From Globisporangium splendens (Eukaryota; Oomycota; Peronosporomycetes; Pythiales; Pythiaceae), in assembly GCA_006386115.1 (NCBI GenBank), contig VFIW01000069.1, forward strand, positions 62,001 to 126,000: DNA of 64,000 nt, in the 5' to 3' direction. The notes under the pieces were generated by a model. The model was given only the letters and a program-made list of their open reading frames with translations, was not told the origin of the DNA and made no database searches. Positions 10,261-18,758 of this stretch are shown here, piece after piece (the first letter of the stretch is position 1; every line of letters starts with the position of its first letter). The position numbers and the translations under genes are program-made.

Positions 10261-12194
10261 CGCCACCTGCATGCCATCTTGTGCAGGTACCTTCTGAAAA
10301 TGTTCGTGCAACCTGCTTTGCGCGACATTAGGACGACATTTTGCTTGTTCAGTTTTCTCGCTATGCTGCTTAAAGAGCAACGCTATGAAGACGTGAAGAG
10401 GCGCAAGCAAGACAAGTCTGCAGTTACCAGACAACGAACAAAGAACTACTATCGTTATATGGAAGTGGGCAAGGCACCCTCTCCGAGTGATCGACGGCAT
10501 GATAGATTTGGGCAGCTGCCTCCACCCGACCAGTAGTTCGAGCGGCTTTGGGATCTGAATGAACGCGCAACATGGACAGCCAAAGATCCGCTCGAAGCAT
10601 TTGAGAATTCTGCGATGACCAAGATGGGTGTCTCCGACCGCATTGCATCGATAAAAGGCTTTACCTCGAGCCTACAGAAGAAAATGCGCACCAAGAGCGC
10701 GTCGGCGGCTGACCGCACGCTCGCAGCGTCGCAAATCGTGCCCACCTGGCAAGCTGCACTACCACAGTTCGCCACATACGAGTGCGTCGGCGGTGATTTT
10801 GCATCACGCTCCAGCGTTCCACGTCGAAGACGTCGACGCCGCCGGCCACGCGCTTCCAGTGGCGAAAAGATCTGCGGCTCGGCGAACATCATGCGTGCGG
10901 TTTCGAACAATCGAAGTCCATTCAACAGGAGAAGTGGCGCAGTCAAGCAACACGCCTTACAAAGACGAAACGTGGTTATGTTAGTGTGCTGAAGACAGCT
11001 CTGGCCAGAACAACTTGGCACTCATCCATACAGCTTGTCTCCTCGTCGCCATTGGCAAGGACGCTTCTCAACACAGCCAAAGCAGCGATTCCAGGCAAGC
11101 TACGCCTTTGCGAACACAAGCAGCCCAGAAATACCAGAGATCGCACCAGAACAACGTTGCTGTGATCAAGTCTCCCTTATCGCCTTTTGTCGCATATGAT
11201 CCGGTTGTGTGGCGCCCTGATTCCAGATCGACTACCCGAATCCCAAAATCAACAAGACCGCGCAGGTGGACGACTATGTCCCCCCATTTATATGCGGACC
11301 GTTCTCACGAAGCTCAATTTGCCTCTTGGAGGTAGACGAATTACGTCGTTTATTTGTCATCGAAGTTTTGTGTTGATCGAGATCCTGAGTCGAGGCACGG
11401 CACGACAATGGGGAAAACTCATTCTATTAAAGCCTGATTTCCTCGGCACCATATCAAAGCCAGCTAAACGCGATGCCTTGCGAATCTCGAAATCGGATTC
11501 GTTCGCTGAAGTGCTGCACATGCGTTTTGCTGAGACTCCAACCACTCAGGGCTGACGAAGAAAGAAACAACACGCAGAGGTCCAGAGTTGCTGCGAAGTC
11601 GAGCGACGAATATAGGAACTTTTAGAACTGCAACTACGTGAGCCTGCAACGTCATGGATTGTTGAGCTGAGCTAGAGTGTCACTACAGATTGCACCCATA
11701 GATATTTGAGTTGAGCTCTCGGAACTCGAGATTCTCGACGCGTGGAGCATGAAACCTGCGACGGCCGTTTTCAGCACTTGGTTCATCTTTTTATCGTGAC
11801 ACTTCTTTGCTACTTTGAATGACTAACTTGATGATATTTGAATAGAGTGGTACGGCATCCAGGTTCCCATACAGCACTGATCTCATTAGCAGCATGAATC
11901 GTGATGGCCACACAAGTGGAATACCACGGGCTACATTTTGTTGCTTTACCACACCCGAAATCCTGCTACAGGGACACAAAAAGTTACCGCACATAACATG
12001 ATTCTTGTACACATACTAAACACCAAGCCACATTGACGGTTGACATTTGCTTCGCAGTTTATTCGTCGGTCACGCATTCAAGTAATTGCATCACAGCCTT
12101 ACTACGAACCTGGTCACAACACAATTATCCAAAACGAGCTGTTCGCCAGAAAAGCGCACACACATAAATCGACAGCATTTCCTTTCAAAAGGGT
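10261..12194. other. H2A repeat spacer, no recognisable gene
   Basis: About 1.9 kb with no gene I can support. Short open frames exist on both strands (for example 125 codons at 10615-10992, + strand, and 188 codons at 10455-11021, - strand), but none shows a recognisable domain, and their preservation in unit 2 simply follows from recent duplication. A + strand segment around 10530-10760 has protein-like composition and could be a decayed transposon or gene remnant. Confidence 0.4.
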
Positions 12195-12210
12195 GATGTT
12201 GAAAAACATC
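12195..12210 (-). promoter_or_regulatory. Histone-type 3' stem-loop of H2A.X copy 2
   Basis: Same GATGTT-TTTC-AACATC hairpin with ACCC after it, 153 nt past the stop of copy 2. The downstream purine-rich stretch is TTTTGAAAGGAAATG here and differs from copy 1, while the hairpin itself is unchanged. Confidence 0.6.
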
Positions 12211-12362
12211 AGAGGGTGGAGAGCGAACACGCGACTTGAACTCAAGAACGCATGCCCACGTTGCACGGTAACTTTAAGCTACACGTAACGACCGTTCACG
12301 ACATCCCATGCTAACTCGCATCAACACAAAACGCCACCACAACGGACACGTCAACCATGCGC

Positions 12363-12782
12363 TTAGTAGTCCTGCGACGCAGACGACTTGCCCTTCTTGC
12401 CAGTCGAAGCAGACTTCTTCGGCAACAACACAGAGTGGATGTTTGGCATCACACCACCCGAAGCAATCGTCACGTCGCCCAAAAGCTTGTTCAGTTCTTC
12501 ATCGTTACGCACCGCCATCTGGATGTGGCGAGGGATGATACGCGTCTTCTTGTGGTCGCGAGCAGCGTTACCAGCCAGCTCCAAGATTTCAGCGCACAAG
12601 TACTCCAACACGGCGGCCATGTACACTGGCGCGCCACCGCCGATGCGCTGCGCGTAGCGACCCTTCTTCAGGTAACGAGCCACACGACCCACAGGGAACT
12701 GGAGTCCGGCCTTCGCAGATCGGGTAGAGCTCTTCTCCTTCTTGCCACGTCCTCCGGTAGCTGCTTTTCCCTTGCCAGACAT
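12363..12782 (-). CDS. Histone H2A.X (copy 2)
   Basis: Encodes the same 139 residues as copy 1, including the SASQDY H2A.X terminus. The DNA differs by a synonymous change near codon 8 (gct versus gcg on the lower strand). Its E2F-like promoter block (about 12881-12957) and hairpin (12195-12210) are those of the tandem unit. Confidence 0.95.
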   Translation of the reverse strand: MSGKGKAATGGRGKKEKSSTRSAKAGLQFPVGRVARYLKKGRYAQRIGGGAPVYMAAVLEYLCAEILELAGNAARDHKKTRIIPRHIQMAVRNDEELNKLLGDVTIASGGVMPNIHSVLLPKKSASTGKKGKSSASQDY

Positions 12783-12997
12783 CTTCACTTCTTCTTCTTG
12801 GTTAGTGCTGTTGTTGTGACGAAGCGAATTCGATAATGAGAGAGCTCTGGAAAACGAGGGAGGGACCTCGTAGCGAAGCTGTTGGCGGGAGGGTCGACGC
12901 GCAATTTGGGCGCGCATTTTTTTCCTTTCAAAAAGCAGTTGGCGCGACTTTCGCGCGACATTAAACAGACGATGTTTAGGGTTACATGCTGGAACAT

Positions 12998-14934
12998 TCA
13001 CGCCACCTGCATGCCATCTTGTGCAGGTACCTTCTGAAAATGTTCGTGCAACCTGCTTTGCGCGACATTAGGACGACATTTTGCTTGTTCAGTTTTCTCG
13101 CTATGCTGCTTAAAGAGCAACGCTATGAAGACGTGAAGAGGCGCAAGCAAGACAAGTCTGCAGTTACCAGACAACGAACAAAGAACTACTATCGTTATAT
13201 GGAAGTGGGCAAGGCACCCTCTCCGAGTGATCGACGGCATGATAGATTTGGGCAGCTGCCTCCACCCGACCAGTAGTTCGAGCGGCTTTGGGATCTGAAT
13301 GAACGCGCAACATGGACAGCCAAAGATCCGCTCGAAGCATTTGAGAATTCTGCGATGACCAAGATGGGTGTCTCCGACCGCATTGCATCGATAAAAGGCT
13401 TTACCTCGAGCCTACAGAAGAAAATGCGCACCAAGAGCGCGTCGGCGGCTGACCGCACGCTCGCAGCGTCGCAAATCGTGCCCACCTGGCAAGCTGCACT
13501 ACCACAGTTCGCCACATACGAGTGCGTCGGCGGTGATTTTGCATCACGCTCCAGCGTTCCACGTCGAAGACGTCGACGCCGCCGGCCACGCGCTTCCAGT
13601 GGCGAAAAGATCTGCGGCTCGGCGAACATCATGCGTGCGGTTTCGAACAATCGAAGTCCATTCAACAGGAGAAGTGGCGCAGTCAAGCAACACGCCTTAC
13701 AAAGACGAAACGTGGTTATGTTAGTGTGCTGAAGACAGCTCTGGCCAGAACAACTTGGCACTCATCCATACAGCTTGTCTCCTCGTCGCCATTGGCAAGG
13801 ACGCTTCTCAACACAGCCAAAGCAGCGATTCCAGGCAAGCTACGCCTTTGCGAACACAAGCAGCCCAGAAATACCAGAGATCGCACCAGAACAACGTTGC
13901 TGTGATCAAGTCTCCCTTATCGCCTTTTGTCGCATATGATCCGGTTGTGTGGCGCCCTGATTCCAGATCGACTACCCGAATCCCAAAATCAACAAGACCG
14001 CGCAGGTGGACGACTATGTCCCCCCATTTATATGCGGACCGTTCTCACGAAGCTCAATTTGCCTCTTGGAGGTAGACGAATTACGTCGTTTATTTGTCAT
14101 CGAAGTTTTGTGTTGATCGAGATCCTGAGTCGAGGCACGGCACGACAATGGGGAAAACTCATTCTATTAAAGCCTGATTTCCTCGGCACCATATCAAAGC
14201 CAGCTAAACGCGATGCCTTGCGAATCTCGAAATCGGATTCGTTCGCTGAAGTGCTGCACATGCGTTTTGCTGAGACTCCAACCACTCAGGGCTGACGAAG
14301 AAAGAAACAACACGCAGAGGTCCAGAGTTGCTGCGAAGTCGAGCGACGAATATAGGAACTTTTAGAACTGCAACTACGTGAGCCTGCAACGCCATGGATT
14401 GTTGAGCTGAGCTAGAGTGTCACTACAGATTGCACCCATAGATATTTGAGTTGAGCTCTCGGAACTCGAGATTCTCGACGCGTGGAGCATGAAACCTGCG
14501 ACGGCCGTTTTCAGCACTTGGTTCATCTTTTTATCGTGACACTTCTTTGCTACTTTGAATGACTAACTTGATGATATTTGAATAGAGTGGTACGGCATCC
14601 AGGTTCCCATACAGCACTGATCTCATTAGCAGCATGAATCGTGATGGCCACACAAGTGGAATACCACGGGCTACATTTTGTTGCTTTACCACACCCGAAA
14701 TCCTGCTACAGGGACACAAAAAGTTACCGCACATAACATGATTCTTGTACACATACTAAACACAAAGCCACATTGACGGTTGACATTTGCTTCGCAGTTT
14801 ATTCGTCGGTCACGCATTCAAGTAATTGCATCACAGCCTTACTACGAACCTGGTCACAACACAATTATCCAAAACGAGCTGTTCGCCAGAAAAGCGCACA
14901 CACATAAATCGACAGCATTTCCTTTCAAAAGGGT
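12998..14934. other. Second copy of the H2A repeat spacer
   Basis: Near-identical copy of 10261-12194. No separate gene can be supported; the same short unassigned frames recur. Confidence 0.4.
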
Positions 14935-14950
14935 GATGTTGAAAAACATC
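14935..14950 (-). promoter_or_regulatory. Histone-type 3' stem-loop of H2A.X copy 3
   Basis: Identical GATGTT-TTTC-AACATC hairpin plus ACCC, 153 nt past the stop of copy 3. It is part of the tandem-unit sequence shared with copy 2. Confidence 0.6.
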
Positions 14951-15102
14951 AGAGGGTGGAGAGCGAACACGCGACTTGAACTCAAGAACGCATGCCCACG
15001 TTGCACGGTAACTTTAAGCTACACGTAACGACCATTCACGACATCCCATGCTAACTCGCATCAACACAAAACGCCACCACAACGGACACGTCAACCATGC
15101 GC

Positions 15103-15522
15103 TTAGTAGTCCTGCGACGCAGACGACTTGCCCTTCTTGCCAGTCGAAGCAGACTTCTTCGGCAACAACACAGAGTGGATGTTTGGCATCACACCACCCG
15201 AAGCAATCGTCACGTCGCCCAAAAGCTTGTTCAGTTCTTCATCGTTACGCACCGCCATCTGGATGTGGCGAGGGATGATACGCGTCTTCTTGTGGTCGCG
15301 AGCAGCGTTACCAGCCAGCTCCAAGATTTCAGCGCACAAGTACTCCAACACGGCGGCCATGTACACTGGCGCGCCACCGCCGATGCGCTGCGCGTAGCGA
15401 CCCTTCTTCAGGTAACGAGCCACACGACCCACAGGGAACTGGAGTCCGGCCTTCGCAGATCGGGTAGAGCTCTTCTCCTTCTTGCCACGTCCTCCGGTAG
15501 CGGCTTTTCCCTTGCCAGACAT
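15103..15522 (-). CDS. Histone H2A.X (copy 3)
   Basis: Same 139-residue H2A.X with SASQDY end. The repeat sequence stops about 65 nt upstream of the ATG (near 15583), so this copy has lost the E2F-rich upstream block of copies 1 and 2. It is now driven from the divergent region it shares with copy 4. The leader has one extra GAA triplet compared with the others. Confidence 0.95.
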   Translation of the reverse strand: MSGKGKAATGGRGKKEKSSTRSAKAGLQFPVGRVARYLKKGRYAQRIGGGAPVYMAAVLEYLCAEILELAGNAARDHKKTRIIPRHIQMAVRNDEELNKLLGDVTIASGGVMPNIHSVLLPKKSASTGKKGKSSASQDY

Positions 15523-16090
15523 CTTCACTTCTTCTTCTTCTTGGTTAGTGCTGTTGTTGTGACGAAGCGAATTCGATAATGAGTGTACTTGGAGCTCAAT
15601 CGGAATGACAACCCACCAAAGCACTGCGAAGACCTTCGCGCCACCTTTGTGTCTCTGAAGTTCCACCCTCTGATTCTGTTCGCGCCACTTGGTTCCCGCC
15701 AGACCACTCGCAAAAGCAACATTTTTCGTTTTTGGTCGACTCGTCCTAATTCGTATTCCACCAATCATAAGGCTCCAAAATTTACATTCCATCAATAAGA
15801 GGAGGCTATTTTGATTTACACCAATCACAGACGATTCTCATTTTTCGCACTAGGTTCGTTCTCGATTCACAGTGGTTAGGTGTAAATAGTATCTCGCCCA
15901 TCTTTCGTGAGACTCGAACTGTGCCAATTGAGAGTATCGGGTCATCCCTCCTATAAAATGCACTGAGTTAGGTTGATCGCAGAGGGATACACATGCAAGC
16001 AGCAATCGCAACAAGATGCAGCTCGAACAAATCTCCATATCGCAATTTGCACGCTACAACAACAGCACTAACCAAGAAGAAGAAGTGAAG
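15523..16090. promoter_or_regulatory. Divergent promoter between H2A.X copies 3 and 4
   Basis: 568 bp between two head-to-head H2A.X genes. It holds E2F-like boxes TTCGCGCC (15635-15642), TTCGCGCC (15679-15686) and TTCCCGCC (15693-15700), and CCAAT boxes at 15761-15765, 15821-15825 and 15924-15928. A TATAAA at 15952-15957 is well placed for copy 4, with an expected leader of about 100 nt. CTCATTTT near 15837 resembles the oomycete initiator. CCAAT plus TATA plus E2F is a typical core histone promoter grammar. Confidence 0.55.
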
Positions 16091-16510
16091 ATGTCTGGCA
16101 AGGGAAAAGCAGCTACCGGAGGACGTGGCAAGAAGGAGAAGAGCTCTACCCGATCTGCGAAGGCCGGACTCCAGTTCCCTGTGGGTCGTGTGGCTCGTTA
16201 CCTGAAGAAGGGTCGCTACGCGCAGCGCATCGGCGGTGGCGCGCCAGTGTACATGGCCGCCGTGTTGGAGTACTTGTGCGCTGAAATCTTGGAGCTGGCT
16301 GGTAACGCTGCTCGCGACCACAAGAAGACGCGTATCATCCCTCGCCACATCCAGATGGCGGTGCGTAACGATGAAGAACTGAACAAGCTTTTGGGCGACG
16401 TGACGATTGCTTCGGGTGGTGTGATGCCAAACATCCACTCTGTGTTGTTGCCGAAGAAGTCTGCTTCGACTGGCAAGAAGGGCAAGTCGTCTGCGTCGCA
16501 GGACTACTAA
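16091..16510 (+). CDS. Histone H2A.X (copy 4)
   Basis: Same 139-residue H2A.X, SASQDY end and TAA stop, on the opposite strand to copies 1-3. An in-frame ATG at 16016 (MQLEQISI...) would add 25 residues, but every copy shares the MSGKGK start, and the extension would be encoded by the 5' leader, so 16091 is chosen. Confidence 0.95.
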   Translation: MSGKGKAATGGRGKKEKSSTRSAKAGLQFPVGRVARYLKKGRYAQRIGGGAPVYMAAVLEYLCAEILELAGNAARDHKKTRIIPRHIQMAVRNDEELNKLLGDVTIASGGVMPNIHSVLLPKKSASTGKKGKSSASQDY

Positions 16511-16662
16511 GCGCATGGTTGACGTGTCCGTTGTGGTGGCGTTTTGTGTTGATGCGAGTTAGCATGGGATGTCGTGAATGGTCGTTACGTGTAGCTTAAA
16601 GTTACCGTGCAACGTGGGCATGCGTTCTTGAGTTCAAGTCGCGTGTTCGCTCTCCACCCTCT

Positions 16663-16678
16663 GATGTTTTTCAACATC
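16663..16678 (+). promoter_or_regulatory. Histone-type 3' stem-loop of H2A.X copy 4
   Basis: GATGTT (16663-16668), TTTC loop (16669-16672), AACATC (16673-16678), then ACCCA, exactly as in the animal consensus flank. It lies 152 nt past the stop. CCAAAGAACC follows 9-18 nt downstream, where a histone downstream element would lie. Confidence 0.62.
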
Positions 16679-16682
16679 ACCC

Positions 16683-17256
16683 ATTTCCAAAGAACCTTAT
16701 TGTTTTAGTTGGTTTGTTAGAATGTGTAGAAGTGTCTTGCACGAAGCTCCGCTGTCACAAGCAACAGTGTTGATTATCACTCTCGTGTGACTGGGTGTCT
16801 TCAAGGAGCAAAGTAGGATTGCGTCTGAGTTGAGACCTCATTTTTCAGCTCGATGTCTTATGTGCGCTGAGACGATGTATGCACGCTGTCAGTCGATGCG
16901 GATAACTTGATGCTGCTCCAGAGATTGTTGCCGGATTGTGTTGCTTAGAGGTCTGCATGCAACCAATCTGACCATAGGATTAAAGATTGTTTCGGAGCAG
17001 TCGATTTGATCCATCACATGCGACGAAGCGCGCACTCGGCATTACGTGGCCATAGTGGCACCAAAACGGGAGAAAATCCTCAGATGCTGACTGACCGCGA
17101 CTATCGCAGGTCTTTCTTTTTGCCAACTTGGAAGCAGGCACCTCGGTGTGCTAATCAGCTGTGAATGAGAGAGCGCTCGCTAATGGAAAACATATCCCAA
17201 AAAGATCGAGCACCATCATCATACCCAATAAAACAAAAACGAGTGGAACATTCATC
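16683..17256. other. Intergenic region, nothing recognised
   Basis: About 570 bp between H2A.X copy 4 and SGF29. No coding frame, RNA gene or repeat that I can support. It includes the putative purine-rich element just after the histone hairpin. Confidence 0.4.
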
Positions 17257-18234
17257 TCAGTGTTTATGCCAAGGCTTCAGCGGCGTGACGAAGCGGAAGG
17301 GGACTTTTCGGTCAGGCACTTGGCCGATCTCATCGGCGTCGTCTTCGAACTTGAGAATCACATACGGAGCGCCCTATAAACAACAACACGGACAATGAAT
17401 AAGCGTTAGCCTCACCTTCGCAATGGCTCGTCATTAGGCTGCGTACGTACGTACTTTTGGGTTTGGCACGCGGACGGTGGCGCGGTAGAAGCTAGTGGTG
17501 TTCGGGTACATGGCCATCACACGCTGGTTCACGGCGTACTGGATCCACTTGCCCTCTGGGAGGACGTCGCCCTGCAACTCCACGACCTGATGCTTTGGGA
17601 CGATATGGTGGCGGTCCCCGGCGTCGACGTCTTCGACTTCGTATGTGTTGCTGACCTCACTGAAGTGCACGATGCGCGCCAGGATCCACAGCTCGTGGCT
17701 GCGCGCGACTTTCGCGGCGACAAACCGTCCGGCATCCAAAATCGGTTCATTACTGAGCGCAAGTGCTGCGGCGGCCGCAGTGAACTGGAAGCTCGCCGAA
17801 GACGACGCCGCGGCTGCCGTGTTCAGCTGGGCTGGGGTTAAATAGAGATCCCTCGACGATGCGTCGGATTGTGTCGACGTCGACGCACTTGTGAGCGTCT
17901 TGAGGTCGCGGTCCACGACGTCGATGGCGTCATTGAGCTGCTGCCGTTGGCTGTGCAGCAAGCGGCATGCGACCAACAGCCAGTGCTGCAGGCGCTTGGC
18001 GTATTTCTTCTTGGTGGTCGGGTCGAGCTCTGGCGCGTCGCCTTCTGCGGGCTGAAGCTTGGCGCGCAGACGGTTGATCTTCTTGGCGACAGCGTCCATG
18101 CCGTTGTCCAGCAGCTGCGTCGTCACAAACGCGTCAACCGCATCCTGCGCGCTCAGGCGCCCGCGCTTGGCGTCGCGGTTGCGGTCGCGCTCATGCTTCT
18201 TTATCAGCATGCTCATGCTCATATTTACCAACAA
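17257..18234 (-). CDS. SGF29: SGF29-like SAGA subunit with tandem tudor domain
   Basis: SGF29 reads H3K4me3 for the SAGA histone acetyltransferase complex in the nucleus. Exon 1 is 18234-17455 and exon 2 is 17373-17257; the 81-nt intron (GTACGT...TATAG) is in phase 0. Residues 1-130 are basic and helical (INRLRAKLQ, HWLLVACRLLHSQRQQLNDAI), as in the family's N-terminal coiled coil. An alanine-rich linker leads to the double tudor domain: VAAKVARSHELWILARIVHF, NTYEVEDVDAGD, HQVVELQ, VMAMYPNTTSFYRATV, then in exon 2 APYVILKFEDDAD and VPFRFVTPLKP. YPnTTsFYrA and the final FEDD are the conserved methyl-lysine-pocket blocks. Total 298 residues, normal for the family (about 260-300). Stop TGA at 17257-17259. 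Confidence 0.85.
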
Positions 18235-18758
18235 CAGCAGAGGTTGCTTTCAAATATGCACAAGGGGAGACAACAGGAAAAGGCTCCCGCCCAAAATTGG
18301 CGTATTTTCTTAACCGATTCTTTTGTTTTCTACATGGGGCAATCCTTGAAGGGTTACACTCGGGTCACGGTTTTAAGAGAGACATGTAGATGAGCAACGA
18401 ACATGGCTGCAAACAGAGATGGGCTTGATCACTTGGTGCAATCCTTTTCCTGTTGTATTCTCAGAGCGAGCAGCAATCTCATGTAAGCGGTGTGAAATCA
18501 AGTCGACATCATCAAATGGCAGTCCCGGTACGAGCTGGTTGGTTCTTTTCACTCGACCCATGCATAAATCAACACGATGAGTAACGGTGGAGAGATCAAA
18601 ATGCTAGACGACACAGCGTTCGAGTCCAGCGTTGTATTTCGATCAGCCGTTTTGCAACATCCTTTTGTGTTCCTTAGAGTCTGCGCAAGTCATCACAAGT
18701 GTATCGGGAAGAGAGGCTCGCGCTGCGCACAGACGCGCATTCCTGTGGGCAAAAGACG
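18235..18758. other. Intergenic region, nothing recognised
   Basis: Upstream flank of SGF29 and of membrane gene copy A. No supported gene. The inverted duplication begins at 18765, just inside the next gene, so this flank is not shared with copy B. Confidence 0.35.

Larger units (their letters stand above)
9620..12359. repeat. H2A tandem repeat, unit 1 (2,740 bp)
   Basis: Unit 1 of a direct tandem repeat. H2A genes recur at exactly 2,740-bp spacing (9623, 12363, 15103), and the spacer between them is nearly identical. Only a few substitutions per unit were found by eye, for example G/T at about 10022 versus 12762. The flank left of 9620 is different sequence except for the stem-loop block. 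Confidence 0.9.
12360..15099. repeat. H2A tandem repeat, unit 2 (2,740 bp)
   Basis: Second complete unit, nearly identical to 9620-12359. Substitutions seen by eye include T/C at 11652 versus 14392 and C/A at about 12025 versus 14765. Such low divergence implies very recent duplication or continuing homogenisation. Confidence 0.9.
14931..15560. repeat. H2A inverted repeat, left arm
   Basis: 630 bp comprising the 3' hairpin, the H2A.X gene and about 40 nt of leader, repeated in reverse at 16056-16682 (627 bp). The 3-nt length difference is one extra TTC in the leader of copy 3. The arms are separated by 495 bp of unrelated sequence. Confidence 0.85.
16056..16682. repeat. H2A inverted repeat, right arm
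   Basis: Reverse-complement partner of 14931-15560. Identity ends just after the ACCC that follows the 3' hairpin. Beyond it, the flank (ATTTCCAAAGAACCTTATT) matches the flank of copy 1 rather than that of copies 2 and 3. Confidence 0.85.

Noticed and set aside
10455..11021. 188-codon lower-strand frame in the histone spacer as a gene
   Set aside because: No domain, no conserved start context; kept identical in the second unit only by recent duplication.
15103..15828. N-terminally extended H2A in copy 3 (241 codons)
   Set aside because: The upstream in-frame part lies in the leader/promoter and differs between copies; all share the MSGKGK start.
18600..18640. GTTCGAGTCC resembling a tRNA B box
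   Set aside because: No matching A box or cloverleaf around it; no tRNA gene could be supported anywhere in the window.
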